Of a stretch of DNA of 64,000 nucleotides, positions 1 through 11,172 are shown one piece after another. Within the stretch, counting starts at the first letter, position 1; each line of letters begins with the position of its first letter. The position numbers and the translations under genes are program-made. The notes under the pieces are model-generated. The model worked only from the letters and a program-made list of their open reading frames with translations. It was not told the origin of the DNA and did not search any database. This DNA comes from Diospyros lotus (Eukaryota > Streptophyta > Magnoliopsida > Ericales > Ebenaceae): NCBI RefSeq assembly GCF_014633365.1, contig NC_068345.1, forward strand, positions 15,942,058 through 16,006,057, given 5' to 3'.

Positions 1-1116
1 TTTGGGGCTTTTCAGGTATTTATAATCCCTACCCTATGTTCCGAAACATGAAGCAATGAAGGGTTCGAAATGAAATTTTTAGGAAATCAGGTTTCGAAAT
101 AGAATGTTAAGATGTTTCGAAATGAGATGTTTCGGCAAGCTGTTGTCAAAAGGCAGCGATGGAACACTCTGGAATGATTATGTCCACAATAGAACTCATG
201 AGAAGAGTCTAAATAAGAATAACCTGTCAGGTGCAGTAAGAGTTTATGATAGCTCAAAGGATCGGATTGCGTGTTAATGCAACATGACCGAATGATTACG
301 TGTGGATTACACCAAGGCACAAAAGAGAACTACCCGATATATGACTTGGAACTAACAGCTAGGGTGTGTGATCTTAAAATTATGGAGACACTACCAAAAT
401 GATGGGACATTTTGATGTGCTCACGAACCACGAGGAGCCTAAGATATGAGTTCTCACAAAAGGAGCTGAATGAGAGGTAGCGACGGTTGATGGAGTTCCC
501 TAAGGACTACGACTGCACTACTTCGTATCACCGAGCGCGTGGCAGAGAGGTGCCCAACGCAGGACCTGGTGGATAGCTGTGAGTGTCAGATGAAGTTGGA
601 GGCTTGTTGGCTTACCAACTATGATGGTAGTACCGAAGGGATCGTCTGTCAGATGAAGTTGGAGGCTTGTTGGCTTACCAACTATGATGGTAGTACCGAA
701 GGGATCGTCTATTTTTATGGCTAACCTGGTCGTTTAGTTGGATCTGGTGAACGAGATACGGAAGGCATGTGTGGTTGACAAGTGTACTTGTCTATGGAAT
801 GATGATATGGCCAGCCCAAGGTTTATGATTTTTGAAATGCGAGAAGGCATTCTCAAAAGTTTCAGGGTAAAATGTGCGTGCCTAAAATGATTGAAAGATG
901 AATGGTCGTCTGAAAGGAGCTACAACAGGAAATTATATGAATGACAAGGTATGCTTGTAAGCATTAGACGTGTAAGGAACGCAAATCGAGGTGTTTGTCA
1001 AGGATCAAATAGATGTTTGATTTGAGGTATTTAGGTAATGAGCTATGTTATGTCTTAGTTACCTTAACTGTCTGATCAAAATTTTGAGGACGAAATTTCT
1101 TTTAAGGAGGGGTGAA
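1..1116 (+). pseudogene. Degenerate 3' internal end of a Ty3/gypsy element
   Basis: The segment lies directly upstream of an LTR and ends in a polypurine-like tract (about 1092-1116, containing GGACGAAATTTCTTTTAAGG). This tract has the form usual before the 3' LTR of plant chromovirus-type gypsy elements. No frame stays open long enough to call a pol domain, and stop codons are frequent in every frame. The similar layout before the LTR at 61917 supports the assignment. The element's 5' part lies outside the window. I see no other gene here. Confidence 0.6.
584..709 (+). repeat. Two tandem copies of a 63-bp unit
   Basis: Units at 584-646 and 647-709 are essentially identical. The unit is 21 codons long, so a short reading frame runs through both copies and then stops. 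Near-identity suggests a recent slippage or unequal-exchange event inside the dead gypsy internal region. I do not regard the 61-codon frame as a gene. Confidence 0.85.
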
Positions 1117-1917
1117 TGTAATACCCGAGAAATTTGGGTTAATTAAAAATAAGCAATTTATTAGAGAAATGGGATTTCAGAGAAAATTGGTATCTGAATA
1201 GCCCAAAAAATTGACCAAATTGACTGTCGGGAGTGCCCTAGAGCCGAGATGCCAAAATAAAATGATGTGGCATTAACGAGCACCCCGAGATAGGATTTAT
1301 GGTGTCAAAAGAAATTGGATCGGGAATAGTTTTCGGTACAGCTAAAAATGCAGCTGCCAATTAGGCTACAATATCGAATTGTTATAGACGACTTCTCAAA
1401 AGTCAACGGAAGCTTGAGGGGGCTTTGGTTTTTCATAAGAAATAACCCTTCAGTGGTTTTAGGAAGAAACGAAGAGGTTTAAGGTCAAAACGAAGATTCG
1501 AGCCTAAGTGTAATTTTTGGAAATTGCTAGAGGGGGGCCGAAACGATAATTTTTCAGAATCCTCAGGGGTCAAATTGATGTTTTAGAACTTGAGGGTCTT
1601 GAAAACAATTATCAAAAGTCAAGGGGCTTGGTGGAAAAGGGCCAAAATGAGAATACCAAAAGTTGAGGGGCCAAAATACAATTTTTCAAAGTTGGCCAAT
1701 GACCAGCACATGGCTGGTCGGCCATGGCCAAAATTGGCCATAGGCATAGCACGAGAGATGGTCAAGGACCAACTTTTGTAAAGGCTGGGGGTTTTGTTTG
1801 GAATTTGGTACTTATGGTTAAGTTATGTACCGAGAAAGAAAGAAAAAAAAATAATTTATGTGTATTTTGGGCCCCAGCATAGTGACACGCTCGGTAAGAG
1901 AAAAATAGGGTGTTACA
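1117..1917 (+). mobile_element. Gypsy 3' LTR, short version (801 bp)
   Basis: The block starts TGTAATACCCGAG directly after the polypurine tract and ends GGGTGTTACA. Its first 350 bp align with the LTR starts at 3043, 55903 and 61917: all share the phrases 'gagataggatttatggt' and 'agtcaacggaa' in the same order. The family LTR elsewhere is about 2.4 kb, so this copy has lost most of its middle, including the purine-rich tract. A 5-bp target duplication cannot be tested because the other end is outside the window. Confidence 0.75.
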
Positions 1918-3042
1918 CTAGCGACGAAGCCAAAATTGTGTGGCAAAACCTAGTGGCAGAGTTAATGTGGTGAGACCTCGTGGTAAAGGAAAATCCTTAT
2001 GGCGAGACGAATCCTAGTGACAAAAATCCTTGTGGCGAGCAACCTTGAGGCAGGCTCCCTTACAACTTCTCTTAAGGCAATCTCACTTCACCCAACACCG
2101 AGCTCACATGGACCCCACACCATAAATTTTAATTTTTGTATTTTTGGCAACAATAATTAGAGTTTGCTCATCTGAAAGATTTTTATTTTACTCGATTATT
2201 GCCTAACTTTTACTCAATTAAAAAATTTTATCCTACTCTATTTAAGAACTAATATACTCGACTATATACCAAATTTACTTGATTATTTTTCCTATGCAAT
2301 TGACTATTTTCTCACCTCAAATTTCAATAACTCCTACTTGAATCCTTCCCCGAATGGATCATTCTTTTTCTTTGTTGCCTCAAGTTGTGCCTTCAAATCT
2401 TTCACCACCAACCCGAAGCATTGAGCTCTGCTCTTGTGTAGCCTCTTATTCTCACTTTAGTGAAGGATCCCATTTCTGTGTCAACATAAAGCCATGAATC
2501 CTCAAAAAATTGGCATGTTTGCCAGCCTAGGTGGACGTGCGAGAATGATATATCCTTCCCTTCAACTTAAAAGTTAAAGCAAAGAGTGAGGGCTATTGTT
2601 GTGCCATAGAATTGTCAAGTGTCAACCTAGGAATGTTTTTAATTAATAAATCAAAGTGGGTGTATTTTTTCCAAGGATAAAACATAACTAAATAGCAAAG
2701 GAATCATTAATAATGTTAATAATTACGATTTTGAGGGAAAATTGTCTAAGGGAAAAAATGGCCAGTCAACCTATAAATAGCACAGTAATGTGAACAGTAA
2801 AGGTAGGGGGAATCCCGAGAAAGAGAAAGTAAAAAAGGCACAACAACTTTTTTCCTAGGCATCTTTTTTTTAGGCTTGGCAACATCCTTCCCGAGCTAGC
2901 TTTCTTCTTCCCAAGAGCTCATTTCCAAGCATAGCGGAATCCTTTTCAGACTCAACTTCTTTTCGGAGTCACATTTTCTCCGGAGTCAACCTCTTCCCAA
3001 ACTCAGCTTCTTTCCAGAGTCACTTTCTTTCTAGACTCAGCT
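1918..3042. other. LTR-like non-coding remnant, no gene
   Basis: No coding frame is convincing. It contains spaced ACTCGATT/ACTCAATT words (about 2190-2290), a TATA-like CCTATAAATAG at about 2769, and a run of AGACTCA / GGAGTCA words (about 2940-3040) ending where the next LTR begins. A promoter plus motif clusters suggests an old LTR in plus orientation, but I could not define its ends. Confidence 0.4.
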
Positions 3043-3271
3043 TGTAATACCCATGAATTTCTAAAGGACTCAAGTGTAATTTATCTTAGGTCATAAGTGA
3101 AATTTTCAGATAAATTTGGGTTATAATAAAATTTCTCATAGTTATGAGATACCGAATCGACTATAGGGAATGCCCTGGAGCTTAGATATCTGAGGAAAAT
3201 GACATAGAATTGACGAGTGTTCCGAGATAGGATTTATGGTATTAAAAGAAATTAGAACCGAGACATTTTTT

Positions 3272-3276
3272 GGTAT
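3272..3276. repeat. Target-site duplication GGTAT, left copy (right copy 6606-6610)
   Basis: GGTAT occurs immediately before the TGTAACGACC start and immediately after the GGGCCTTACA end of the inserted LTR. In the uninterrupted relatives at 1117 and 55903, the sequence reads straight across this point ('tttcggtatagctaaaa'). Confidence 0.9.
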
Positions 3277-6200
3277 TGTAACGACCCGTTAGGGGGTCTA
3301 GAAGTTTTTGGGTATTTCAGTTTGAGTTCAAAAATTTTTGCTTCAATTAATTGAGGGTTGAAAATATTTTTCTTTTACTTATTGGAATAAAGAGTAAGTG
3401 GAAATAAGAATTTTGTAGCCTATTCAAATGGGATCCCAAAAATGTGGGGAGAGTCCAAATAAATTGGGCCATTGAGATGTGTTTGGAATTTTAATTATAT
3501 TATGAATGGGTTGGATTATGATAATTTATTTGGGTTAGTGAGTTGGGCTATGGAATGGCCCACAGTATGGGCTAAGCCCAATTGAGAAATGAGATTTGAA
3601 TTTTTTGAAAGAAAATCATAATAAAATAAATTGGCCAACAAATGTCAATAATGCCCTTTGTCTTCCATTTGGCCATTGTAAAAGTGAAAGGCAATCAGGT
3701 CATTTCGACTAAGTGGCAGGTGCAGACTGTGCATTTTCCTTCTTCGTGCTACACCTGTACTGGTGACCTTTCTCTTGTGCATACTCTCATTTCCAATCTG
3801 AAACTACTTCTTCTTAACCAGCATTCTTCTTCTTCTTCCCTGATCATTCACTTCTGCTACGTTGCTATTTCTTCATTACTGTGGCAGAGTAAGTTAAATG
3901 GAAGAGGCTGGTGGTATTTTTCTTAGATTTCATCTTCATCTGGCAAGTTCTTTTGCACTCTCTCTTAATTTTCAGTGCGAGCTCCCTTGTTATTTATTTC
4001 CTCGTGCAAGTTCCCCTGTTAGTCTCTTCATTTTTGTCACTGTGAGGGGTTATATATAGACATGTATAAAATATATTTATACGCTTGTTGCTCTGTATGG
4101 TTCACTCTCTGCTAGAGTTCATTAAGTCTTCAAATCTAGGTATCTGTTGGAGTCTTCTTGAGGTCTCAAAATAGGGTTTGTTTTCACCCTAAGCTTTCTT
4201 CGTGAATGGCATTTTATATAGCTAGGTGAGGATGAGAACCTCTGCTCGTTCTACATCCAAAGAAGCAGTGTTAAATGTATGTATATATATATCTGTGTGT
4301 ATATCACCTCTGTATGAGCTCGTTGTTCCAAATGTATCTTATAGTTGTATGTGCTATGTCGGAATGTAAAATGCTAAGTCATCTACCACTCATTCGAATG
4401 ATTTTATTGAGGTATTCGAAGGTCTTGCATCAAACAACAAAAGTTGAACTAAAAATATATATATATGCTGTTCACCCATTTATGAGACCCACTTGTAAAT
4501 GCATATATACAACATGCGTAACGAGCTGATACCCCTCAGAGATTTATAAAGCTTATTAGAGCACGCCCTGCCTAGCTAATCCACCATATATTCATGCTTA
4601 AACAGTCATTCGAATGCCCTTGTTCTGTTCTGTTCGACAAACCCAGTTATATATATATACACGTTCAGCTTCATTGATGTTCTAGCGAGCTCGTTCCAGT
4701 TCTTTCTGCGAGCTCATTTCAGCTCTTTGCTGCGAGCTCACACCTATATGCTCCCTGACCATAAGCTTAATCACGAGCTCGTTCCTACGAGCTCATTTCT
4801 CAAACTCTTGGCCGCGAGCTCTTGCCGCGCGCCTGACCTCAAGCTCGTCCAGGGAGCTCTTACTCAACCCCTGACCGTGAGCTCGTTCAGCGAACTCATG
4901 TTGACCTCATGACCTCGAGCTCGTTCGCTTGTCCTTCCCACGAGCTCTCTTGAGCTCTCTCCGTAAGCTGCGACCTTAAGACCTCGAGCTGTTTCGAGCT
5001 CGTCCCATATGCCTTTGAATGGGAGCTATCAACTCTCACCCTATTTATTTAAAGTAAATGTTTGCATTTTCTTTAATTTATATTGTACTTTCATTTACTT
5101 TAATACATAAATGTAAATAAGAAAGTACCCCCATTTGGATTCAATAAAAATATCAAAAAAATCAAAATCCATAGAAATAAAAAGTTAGAATTTTGGTTTT
5201 AGTACAAAGCCACGAATTTTCAATTTTATCACCATCGAAATACATAGTTTTCGTTTCTTTAAAAATTCATTAAAAATCATTTTTACAACAATGAATGCTA
5301 GTTATCAAATTACCGGAAGTTAGTTTTTCAAAATGAAGACATTTTCAAAATATGTTCTGTTTGGTCCATTGCCTTAGAAAAATTTCAGGTTTATATTTGG
5401 TCAACAATTTCACGTGGTGTGGTCATTTGATTGCATAGGGACTAATAATGAATTTGAGCTATGAGCACGAATGCAAGTAAATGCATACTATCACTAGTTA
5501 AATCAAATCACAACAATCATATGATGGGAAGAATAGTTATTAAATTTATAATACTCCTCAGCTAGCGAATCGAGATTTAATATTAAATAGCATCTCTCAA
5601 AGAAGTATTCTTGTGTTGTAAATTACATTAAGCATTTTTGTGTCATAAATTACATCTTGAATGTGATAAACATTATGAAGTAAGATATGTTGAATTTATC
5701 TGATGATGGGGAAAATACCCGGTATGAGTAAGTGATGTTAACAATATGAATATCGCAGAATCAAGAATTTAAATACATGTGGTTGGCAAATGCATACATG
5801 ATGCATACATGTACAGGTTTCATATATATATGTTTTACGCACCTATTATTTTGCGCGGAGGGAGAAAGGGTACCCTAGAGCACTTGGTATGGGACGAGGT
5901 GGCCATAGCCCGGCAGGTTGGCTCCATTTTTATTTGTGAGATTTGATGGAACTTATGCACTTTTGCATGTATCGATTTATGGCTTGTGAGCCGGGAAAAT
6001 TGATATCGATAATTAAATGATGCACTCTTGCATGTATTGAATGATGGCTTGCGAGCCTGTGAGAATTGATAATGATATTGGAATTTTATGCATATTTGCA
6101 TAGCGATACATGGTGACATGATATATTAAGTTGAATTGATAAATTCATGAATTATGAATCTTGTATATAATTGTGGAGTCCTTGATTACTCTTCTTGATG

Positions 6201-6605
6201 TCATCATGTTCTTGGATTGTATGTATTGTTTATTGTTTCTCGAACTTGCTGAGCCTTGTGGCTCACTTGATCTTCTTTGTCATTCCAGGTATAAGAAAGA
6301 CGGTTATTGGGGGCGAGTCCAGTAGGACTGCAGCCCAGGGATAGTGGTGTACGGAGATGCATCCTAGCTTTAAATATCCTAGTTAGTGATTTGGTGAGGT
6401 TTGTAATAATGAGAATTTATTATGTTATGGCATTTGAGCCTCCTATTATTTTGTATGGCCATCGAGGCTAGAGTTATGGGATATTGGGAATGTAATTAAA
6501 TCTTATTAAATTTCCGCTGCTAGAAATGTAATGAGTTGAGTTCAGTTTTGTTCTATATCATCTATGTAAGGACCTTCTTTCGAGTATTCGGAAGCGGGCC
6601 TTACA
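3277..6605 (+). mobile_element. Solo LTR, 3.3 kb, gypsy-like
   Basis: The 3329-bp block starts TGTAACGACCCG, ends GCGGGCCTTACA and is bracketed by the 5-bp duplication GGTAT. No PBS, polypurine tract or pol sequence lies inside, so it is best read as a solo LTR left by LTR-LTR recombination. It contains a cluster of GAGCTC words at 4680-5010, TA-rich promoter-like sequence around 4050, and near its 3' part the phrase 'cttgctgagccttgtggctcac'. A close variant of that phrase occurs in the minus-strand LTR at 49331-51598, suggesting a shared lineage. Confidence 0.85.
4680..5010. repeat. Array of GAGCTC / CGAGCTCG words
   Basis: About a dozen GAGCTC palindromes, mostly as CGAGCTC followed by GTT, ATT or TT, are spaced 10-45 bp apart over about 330 bp. 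Spacing is irregular and the sequence between them is not conserved, so it is not a simple tandem repeat. Confidence 0.85.
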
Positions 6606-7910
6606 GGTATAGCTAAGATTTAACCTAGAAAATCGAATGATTATAAGGGACATTCAGGAAGTCAACGGAACCCTGGGCAGGGATTTGATTTTATGTAAGA
6701 ATCAACTCTGAAGTGGTTTCGGGATGAAACAAATGTCATATGAGGGCGCATGGATGAAATCATCCTTATTGAGTAACTTTGACTTATTAATTTTGAAATT
6801 TCAGTATTTGAATCTGAATGAAATTTATATTGAGGATGTAATTGCAATTAAGGAGATTGTCAAATGAAATGAGCAAGAAATTTGGGATTTAAAATATAAT
6901 TCTTATTATTAATATATTATAATATCTGGTATGTGTGTATATATATATATATATATATGCATGTGGCAAGGCAGAGAAAGAAAAACAATGGGCTGCAAAT
7001 TGGATGAAACAGTGGGCATAAATAAGGGATGAGAATCTGTGGGTGAAATCAAGGGGCAATTTCTGTAGGCTATGTTTGGTGCCCAAGGCTCGTGTATGTA
7101 TATATATGGGTGGCATTTGAAACAAAAAAATAAAAGGATGAGGAAATGGATATGGCAGCAAGCAGGGGCGACCATGACACTACAATGAGCTACGAAAAGT
7201 AAGGGTAGCGCGCTGGTGGCCGACGACAGCCAAGCTAGTGGTGGCCGGAGGTGCAGGCTGTGGTGGAGGCGGCCAGCAGTGGTCGCAGCAAGCAATAATA
7301 GAGGTGGCTGACAGCCATAGCAGCAATGGAGCTGCTGTTGCAGAACCTGGGTGGGGTGGCCAACGAAGCAAGCAGTGGCCGGCGGTGACCGGTGGGAGGG
7401 TGTAACGCCCTATTTTTCGAGCGCCTTAAAACTCAGGACAATTCTGAGATAATACTTTTTTCTTTCAAACTTAAAGCTAAATCATATCATTGTTCTTATC
7501 CATCCCAAAATTTTCATTCATTTATCTCAAGGAGAATCATCATAAATATCAAATGCGGAAGCTAGAATCGAACCTAACATCATAACGAGAACATAAATTT
7601 CTCAACATGACTTAATACATAACATAAGTTCTCAACTAACATTAACCCTAAATAAGGTTCTTCATCATCATTCCTCAAAACGTTCAGAATTCGAAGTAGC
7701 AGAACTTTAAATACATGAGCTACGTAACATATATTCAACTTATCATATAACTCATCATGCACTTTGCTAAGTGTCATTTCATGCCTCATTCATCCTCGTT
7801 TCTACTACAATCCCCATCTGGACGTTTGAATATTCCAGGGGCAAAGCCCAAGTTAGATGATGAATCATCTAAGTAAGGAACAAAACATTTAATGCTTATA
7901 TATGTATGCA

Positions 7911-8336
7911 ATATAACATCACAACTCTCATGTTTGGGTCGACTTCACCTTAAGATTACCCGTCATTTTTACAGTCTCATTGCCAAACAGGAGTGTATGG
8001 GTGCACCCTTGGCAAAGCAACGGAGCTAATACCTAATCCCAAACCCATGCAACATATGATCGTGAATCTCATCATGCTCCTATGCATATTTCATAAATCA
8101 AACATATAAATGCAATGCAATGTATATAACATCATAACTCTCATGTTTGGGTCGATTGCACCATAAAATTACCTACCATTTTTACAGTCTCCCTGTCAGA
8201 CCAGGGTGTATGGGTGCACCCTTGGCAAAGCAACGGAGCTAGTACCTAATCCCAAACCCATGTAACGTATGACCGTGAATCTCATCATGCTCATATGCAT
8301 ATTTTATAAATCAAGACATGTAAATGCAATTTACAT
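7911..8336. repeat. Tandem duplication of about 213 bp inside the minus-strand LTR
   Basis: Units begin at 7911 and 8124 with ATATAACATC and carry the same succession of phrases ('ctctcatgtttgggtcga', 'tgtatgggtgcacccttggc', 'gtgaatctcatcatgctc'). The relative at 57600-57800 has this segment only once, so the duplication is private to this copy. Copies differ at many positions, so it is not recent. Confidence 0.85.
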
Positions 8337-9522
8337 GACATACTCACATCAAGTCATGACAACATGATAAAATCATTTACTTAAAATCAGATTTTGGGGT
8401 CGAACAACTTACAAACCAAGTATTTTCATAAAACTAAATCTAGTTGGAAAGTACCACTTACCTTCTTAAGCTTATCGGCTACCTCAATATTCGCACTTTT
8501 CTTAAAATAAGTGCATCATCTCGATTTGCGTGCCAACCTCAAAATTCGCACAAGTCATTTCAACCTAAATCTCAAACCACCCTAATCATCACATTTATTT
8601 AAATAAGTATTAAAACCTATTTTTTCATAATTTCTTGTATTTTCTTTATTTTTCTCTCTATTTCTTCCTATTTTTCCACAATAAATCCAAACTAAATATT
8701 TCTCAAATATTTTTTGAAATATTTTGCTATGAAAATTCAAAAAATAACATTTCTGAATTTCTAAAATTTTTTAGGAAATTTTTTCTTACCTTAACTTAGC
8801 CTCTCATGCTTCCTCGGTATGCGTGCCCTGACCTTGAAATGTGTGTCTGAACCATTTTCTCGCCAAAATCTCCGGAATATTAATAAATCTCTCTTTCTTA
8901 TTTTTTTCTAGAATTTTTCAAGATTTTTTTCCATTTTCTTTCCTTTTTTCTTTTTCTTTTTTTTTTCTTTTCTTTCTTTATTTTCTTCTTTTCTTCTTCC
9001 CTTTTTCTTCTTCCTCCTTCCCCTACTCCTGCGTGCGCAAACCAGCGCCTACTCGCATGGCTCCCCGCCACCACCGGCTCACACTTCCTCCACCGGCTGA
9101 ATCTCGCTGTCGCACGACCCCCGCCACTCACGGCCCCGCCGCACTAGCAACCACTGCCTCGTGAACCATCGCGACTGACCCCTGATTCGTGGCTAGCAGT
9201 TGCGAGCTCGCGACCATGGCCGCCGCAGTTGTGTGGCCAACTCTAGCTACCTTCGGCCACCATTGCGGCTGTCTCCGACCACATCTGCTTCTCCAACTTC
9301 GCCGTTAGCCATCCTCGATCTGCCCAGCTTCATCGCGGCCAGCCATGGCCGCTGACTGCTCCCTCTCACTGACTGATCTCACTCTCACTCTCTCTCTGCT
9401 TCTCGATCTCTCGACCATGCTCAGCCAAGCTATCAACCTCAACTCTCTCTCAGCCTCAAATTTCCTATCTAAATTCTAAAGAGAATCCTAGCAGCCCGAT
9501 ACGTATATATATTCACACAAAT

Positions 9523-10461
9523 TGTGGACTGAGAGTCGACTCCCAGTGAGGGACAGTCGACTGTAAGTCAAGGCAGTCGACTGTGGATGTGCATCAGTCG
9601 ATATAGTCGAGCCTTGTTTATGCAGAGTCGAGGTAGTCGAGAGTGGGTTTTGGCCAGTCGACTGTAGGCCAATTAGAGTCGACTGTCGGCAGCGACAGTC
9701 GACTGTCAATTTGAGTAGTCGACTGCCAGACTCCAACGGTCTGATTTTTGGAGCCGTTACAGGTCGTTTTGGGAGCCCCATAATAAATATCAAAGGGAGA
9801 AATCTGGAGAAGGCTAATGCTCTACCACTTCCTATCTTCCTAAAGCACACGCAAGCTCTCAAGCACTAAATCAAAGCAATCCAAGGCCCAAGGAGCTTCA
9901 AAGATCTATCCATTGGAGCCTCAAGGCAAAGAAGAAGTTTTCTTCTTATTGGTAACTTGTATAATTTCATTTTGCCTTGTATATTGTTCTTGTATTGATA
10001 TCCATTGTAGTCCAAGTGTGTTGGACATAGGATTAATTTATTTGTATTAGATTGTGGATTGTGAGTGGCATCCTAGAGCCTAAGTAATCTAGGTGTATTA
10101 TTGTGTTGTAATAGTTTTCGGGGTGAGCTAAGGGGAAACCTCGGGGTGTACAAGTTTGCTAGGTGATCTTGTGTGGAAACCTAGTGGTGGTTTTAGTGGA
10201 ACCTCAAGTGTCGGTTTGACCTTGAGAGAGTGGAGTAGATGTTGGATACACCGAACTACTATATATCTTGTGTTTATATTGTGATTGTTTGTGTATTTAT
10301 ATTGCTATTATTTCCAAACAACATATATATTTATAACAAGTGTATTTTGTGTATAAGTAAATCTCAAGAGTTTTAAAAAGGAAAGAATCGATTCAATAAG
10401 TTTTAATCACTCAATTCACCCCCCCTCTTGAGTGGCCATTGTGTGTGTCAAGGGACCAACA
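9523..10461 (+). mobile_element. Solo LTR, 939 bp, copia (SIRE-like) type
   Basis: Starts TGTGGACTGAG, ends GGGACCAACA and is flanked by the 5-bp duplication CAAAT at 9518-9522 and 10462-10466. The 3' part has the phrase 'caattcaccccccctcttga', typical of the ends of plant Sirevirus/Maximus copia LTRs. It sits within the minus-strand gypsy LTR and is the youngest layer of the nest. Its first 210 bp hold an array of AGTCGACT words. No internal coding sequence is present. Confidence 0.85.
9530..9728. repeat. Array of AGTCGACT palindromes
   Basis: Seven exact AGTCGACT octamers and about four partial forms (AGTCGA-T, AGTCGAG) occur in about 200 bp with 12-30 bp spacing. Flanking sequence is unrelated between copies. 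An 8-bp palindrome this frequent cannot be chance. Confidence 0.9.
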
Positions 10462-11093
10462 CAAATTACACATTTACTTCACCAATTCTCCTTAATTGCA
10501 TTTAGGGGTTTTGATAATTGCACTAGAAATTTGGATAATAGCTCTTGGACCCTCCAAGGCCTTAAAATAATTACCCTCAAGCCACACAATATCTCAATTT
10601 ATCAAAATTAATAATCGACATTTACTCAATAAAAATCAATTTCATCTCTGCGCCCTCATAGGACCCTTGTTTCATCCCGAAACCACCACAGGGTCGATCG
10701 TTATGAAAAACTGAAGCCCCATCAGGGTTCTGTTGACTTCCCAGAAGTCCCCTACAATCATTCAGTTTTTCAGCCAAAATTGAAGCAATATTTTAGTTGT
10801 ACCAAAAATCGTCTCAATTCTGATTTCTTTTACCACCATAAATCCTACTTCGGGATGCTCATCGAAACCATATCATTTTCCTTAGACAATTACACTGCGG
10901 GGAATTCCCTTCAATTGATTCGGCACTTATAACTATAAGAAATTATACTTAAATCCTTACTCTTTTGATAATTTCACTCGTGACCCTCATTAAAATTACT
11001 CTTGAGCCCTTTAGAAAATTTGAGATATTATAGAGGGTCAGGTGGCAACAGCCATGCGAGGGAGCGGCTAGGCATGGCAGCAGTTCGCGCAGG

Positions 11094-11172
11094 AAGAAAA
11101 TGGGAGGAGGAAGAAGAAGAAGAGAAGAAAAAAAGAAAAAGAAAAAAAAGAAGGAAAAAAAAGAAAAAAGAT
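11094..11172 (+). repeat. Homopurine tract inside gypsy LTR
   Basis: Nearly uninterrupted A/G sequence (GGAGGAGGAAGAAGAAG then A-rich). Equivalent tracts occupy the same LTR position at about 56931-57030 and 62870-62960, and as a pyrimidine tract at about 8898-9010. Position within the LTR is conserved while the exact sequence is not. Confidence 0.8.

Larger units (their letters stand above)
7401..11032 (-). mobile_element. Minus-strand solo gypsy LTR carrying a nested solo LTR
   Basis: Read on the minus strand it ends ...GGGCGTTACA at 7401 and starts TATAATATCTC at 11032 (a decayed TGTAATATCTC). It is flanked by 5-bp duplications GAGGG at 7396-7400 and 11033-11037. It belongs to the same family as the 2.4-kb LTR at 55903: the reverse complement of 7401-7560 matches 58140-58303, and 10660-11030 matches the LTR start. 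Removing the nested LTR (9523-10461 plus one duplication) and one extra copy of a 213-bp duplication leaves about 2.48 kb. The pyrimidine tract at about 8898-9010 is the complement of the family's purine tract. Confidence 0.85.

Noticed and set aside
539..724. 61-codon frame with a duplicated 21-residue block
   Set aside because: The frame is open only because the 63-bp duplication is a multiple of three; the surroundings are dead gypsy sequence.
4680..5010. CRISPR-like array
   Set aside because: The repeated unit is only 6-8 bp, spacing is irregular, and the setting is a plant LTR.
3277..6605. A complete LTR element rather than a solo LTR
   Set aside because: No primer site, polypurine tract, gag/pol trace or internal direct LTR pair was found between the two ends.
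9488..9862. 124-codon minus-strand frame with repeated STV/QST pattern
   Set aside because: The repeat pattern is the translation of the AGTCGACT array in a solo LTR; there is no independent evidence for a protein.
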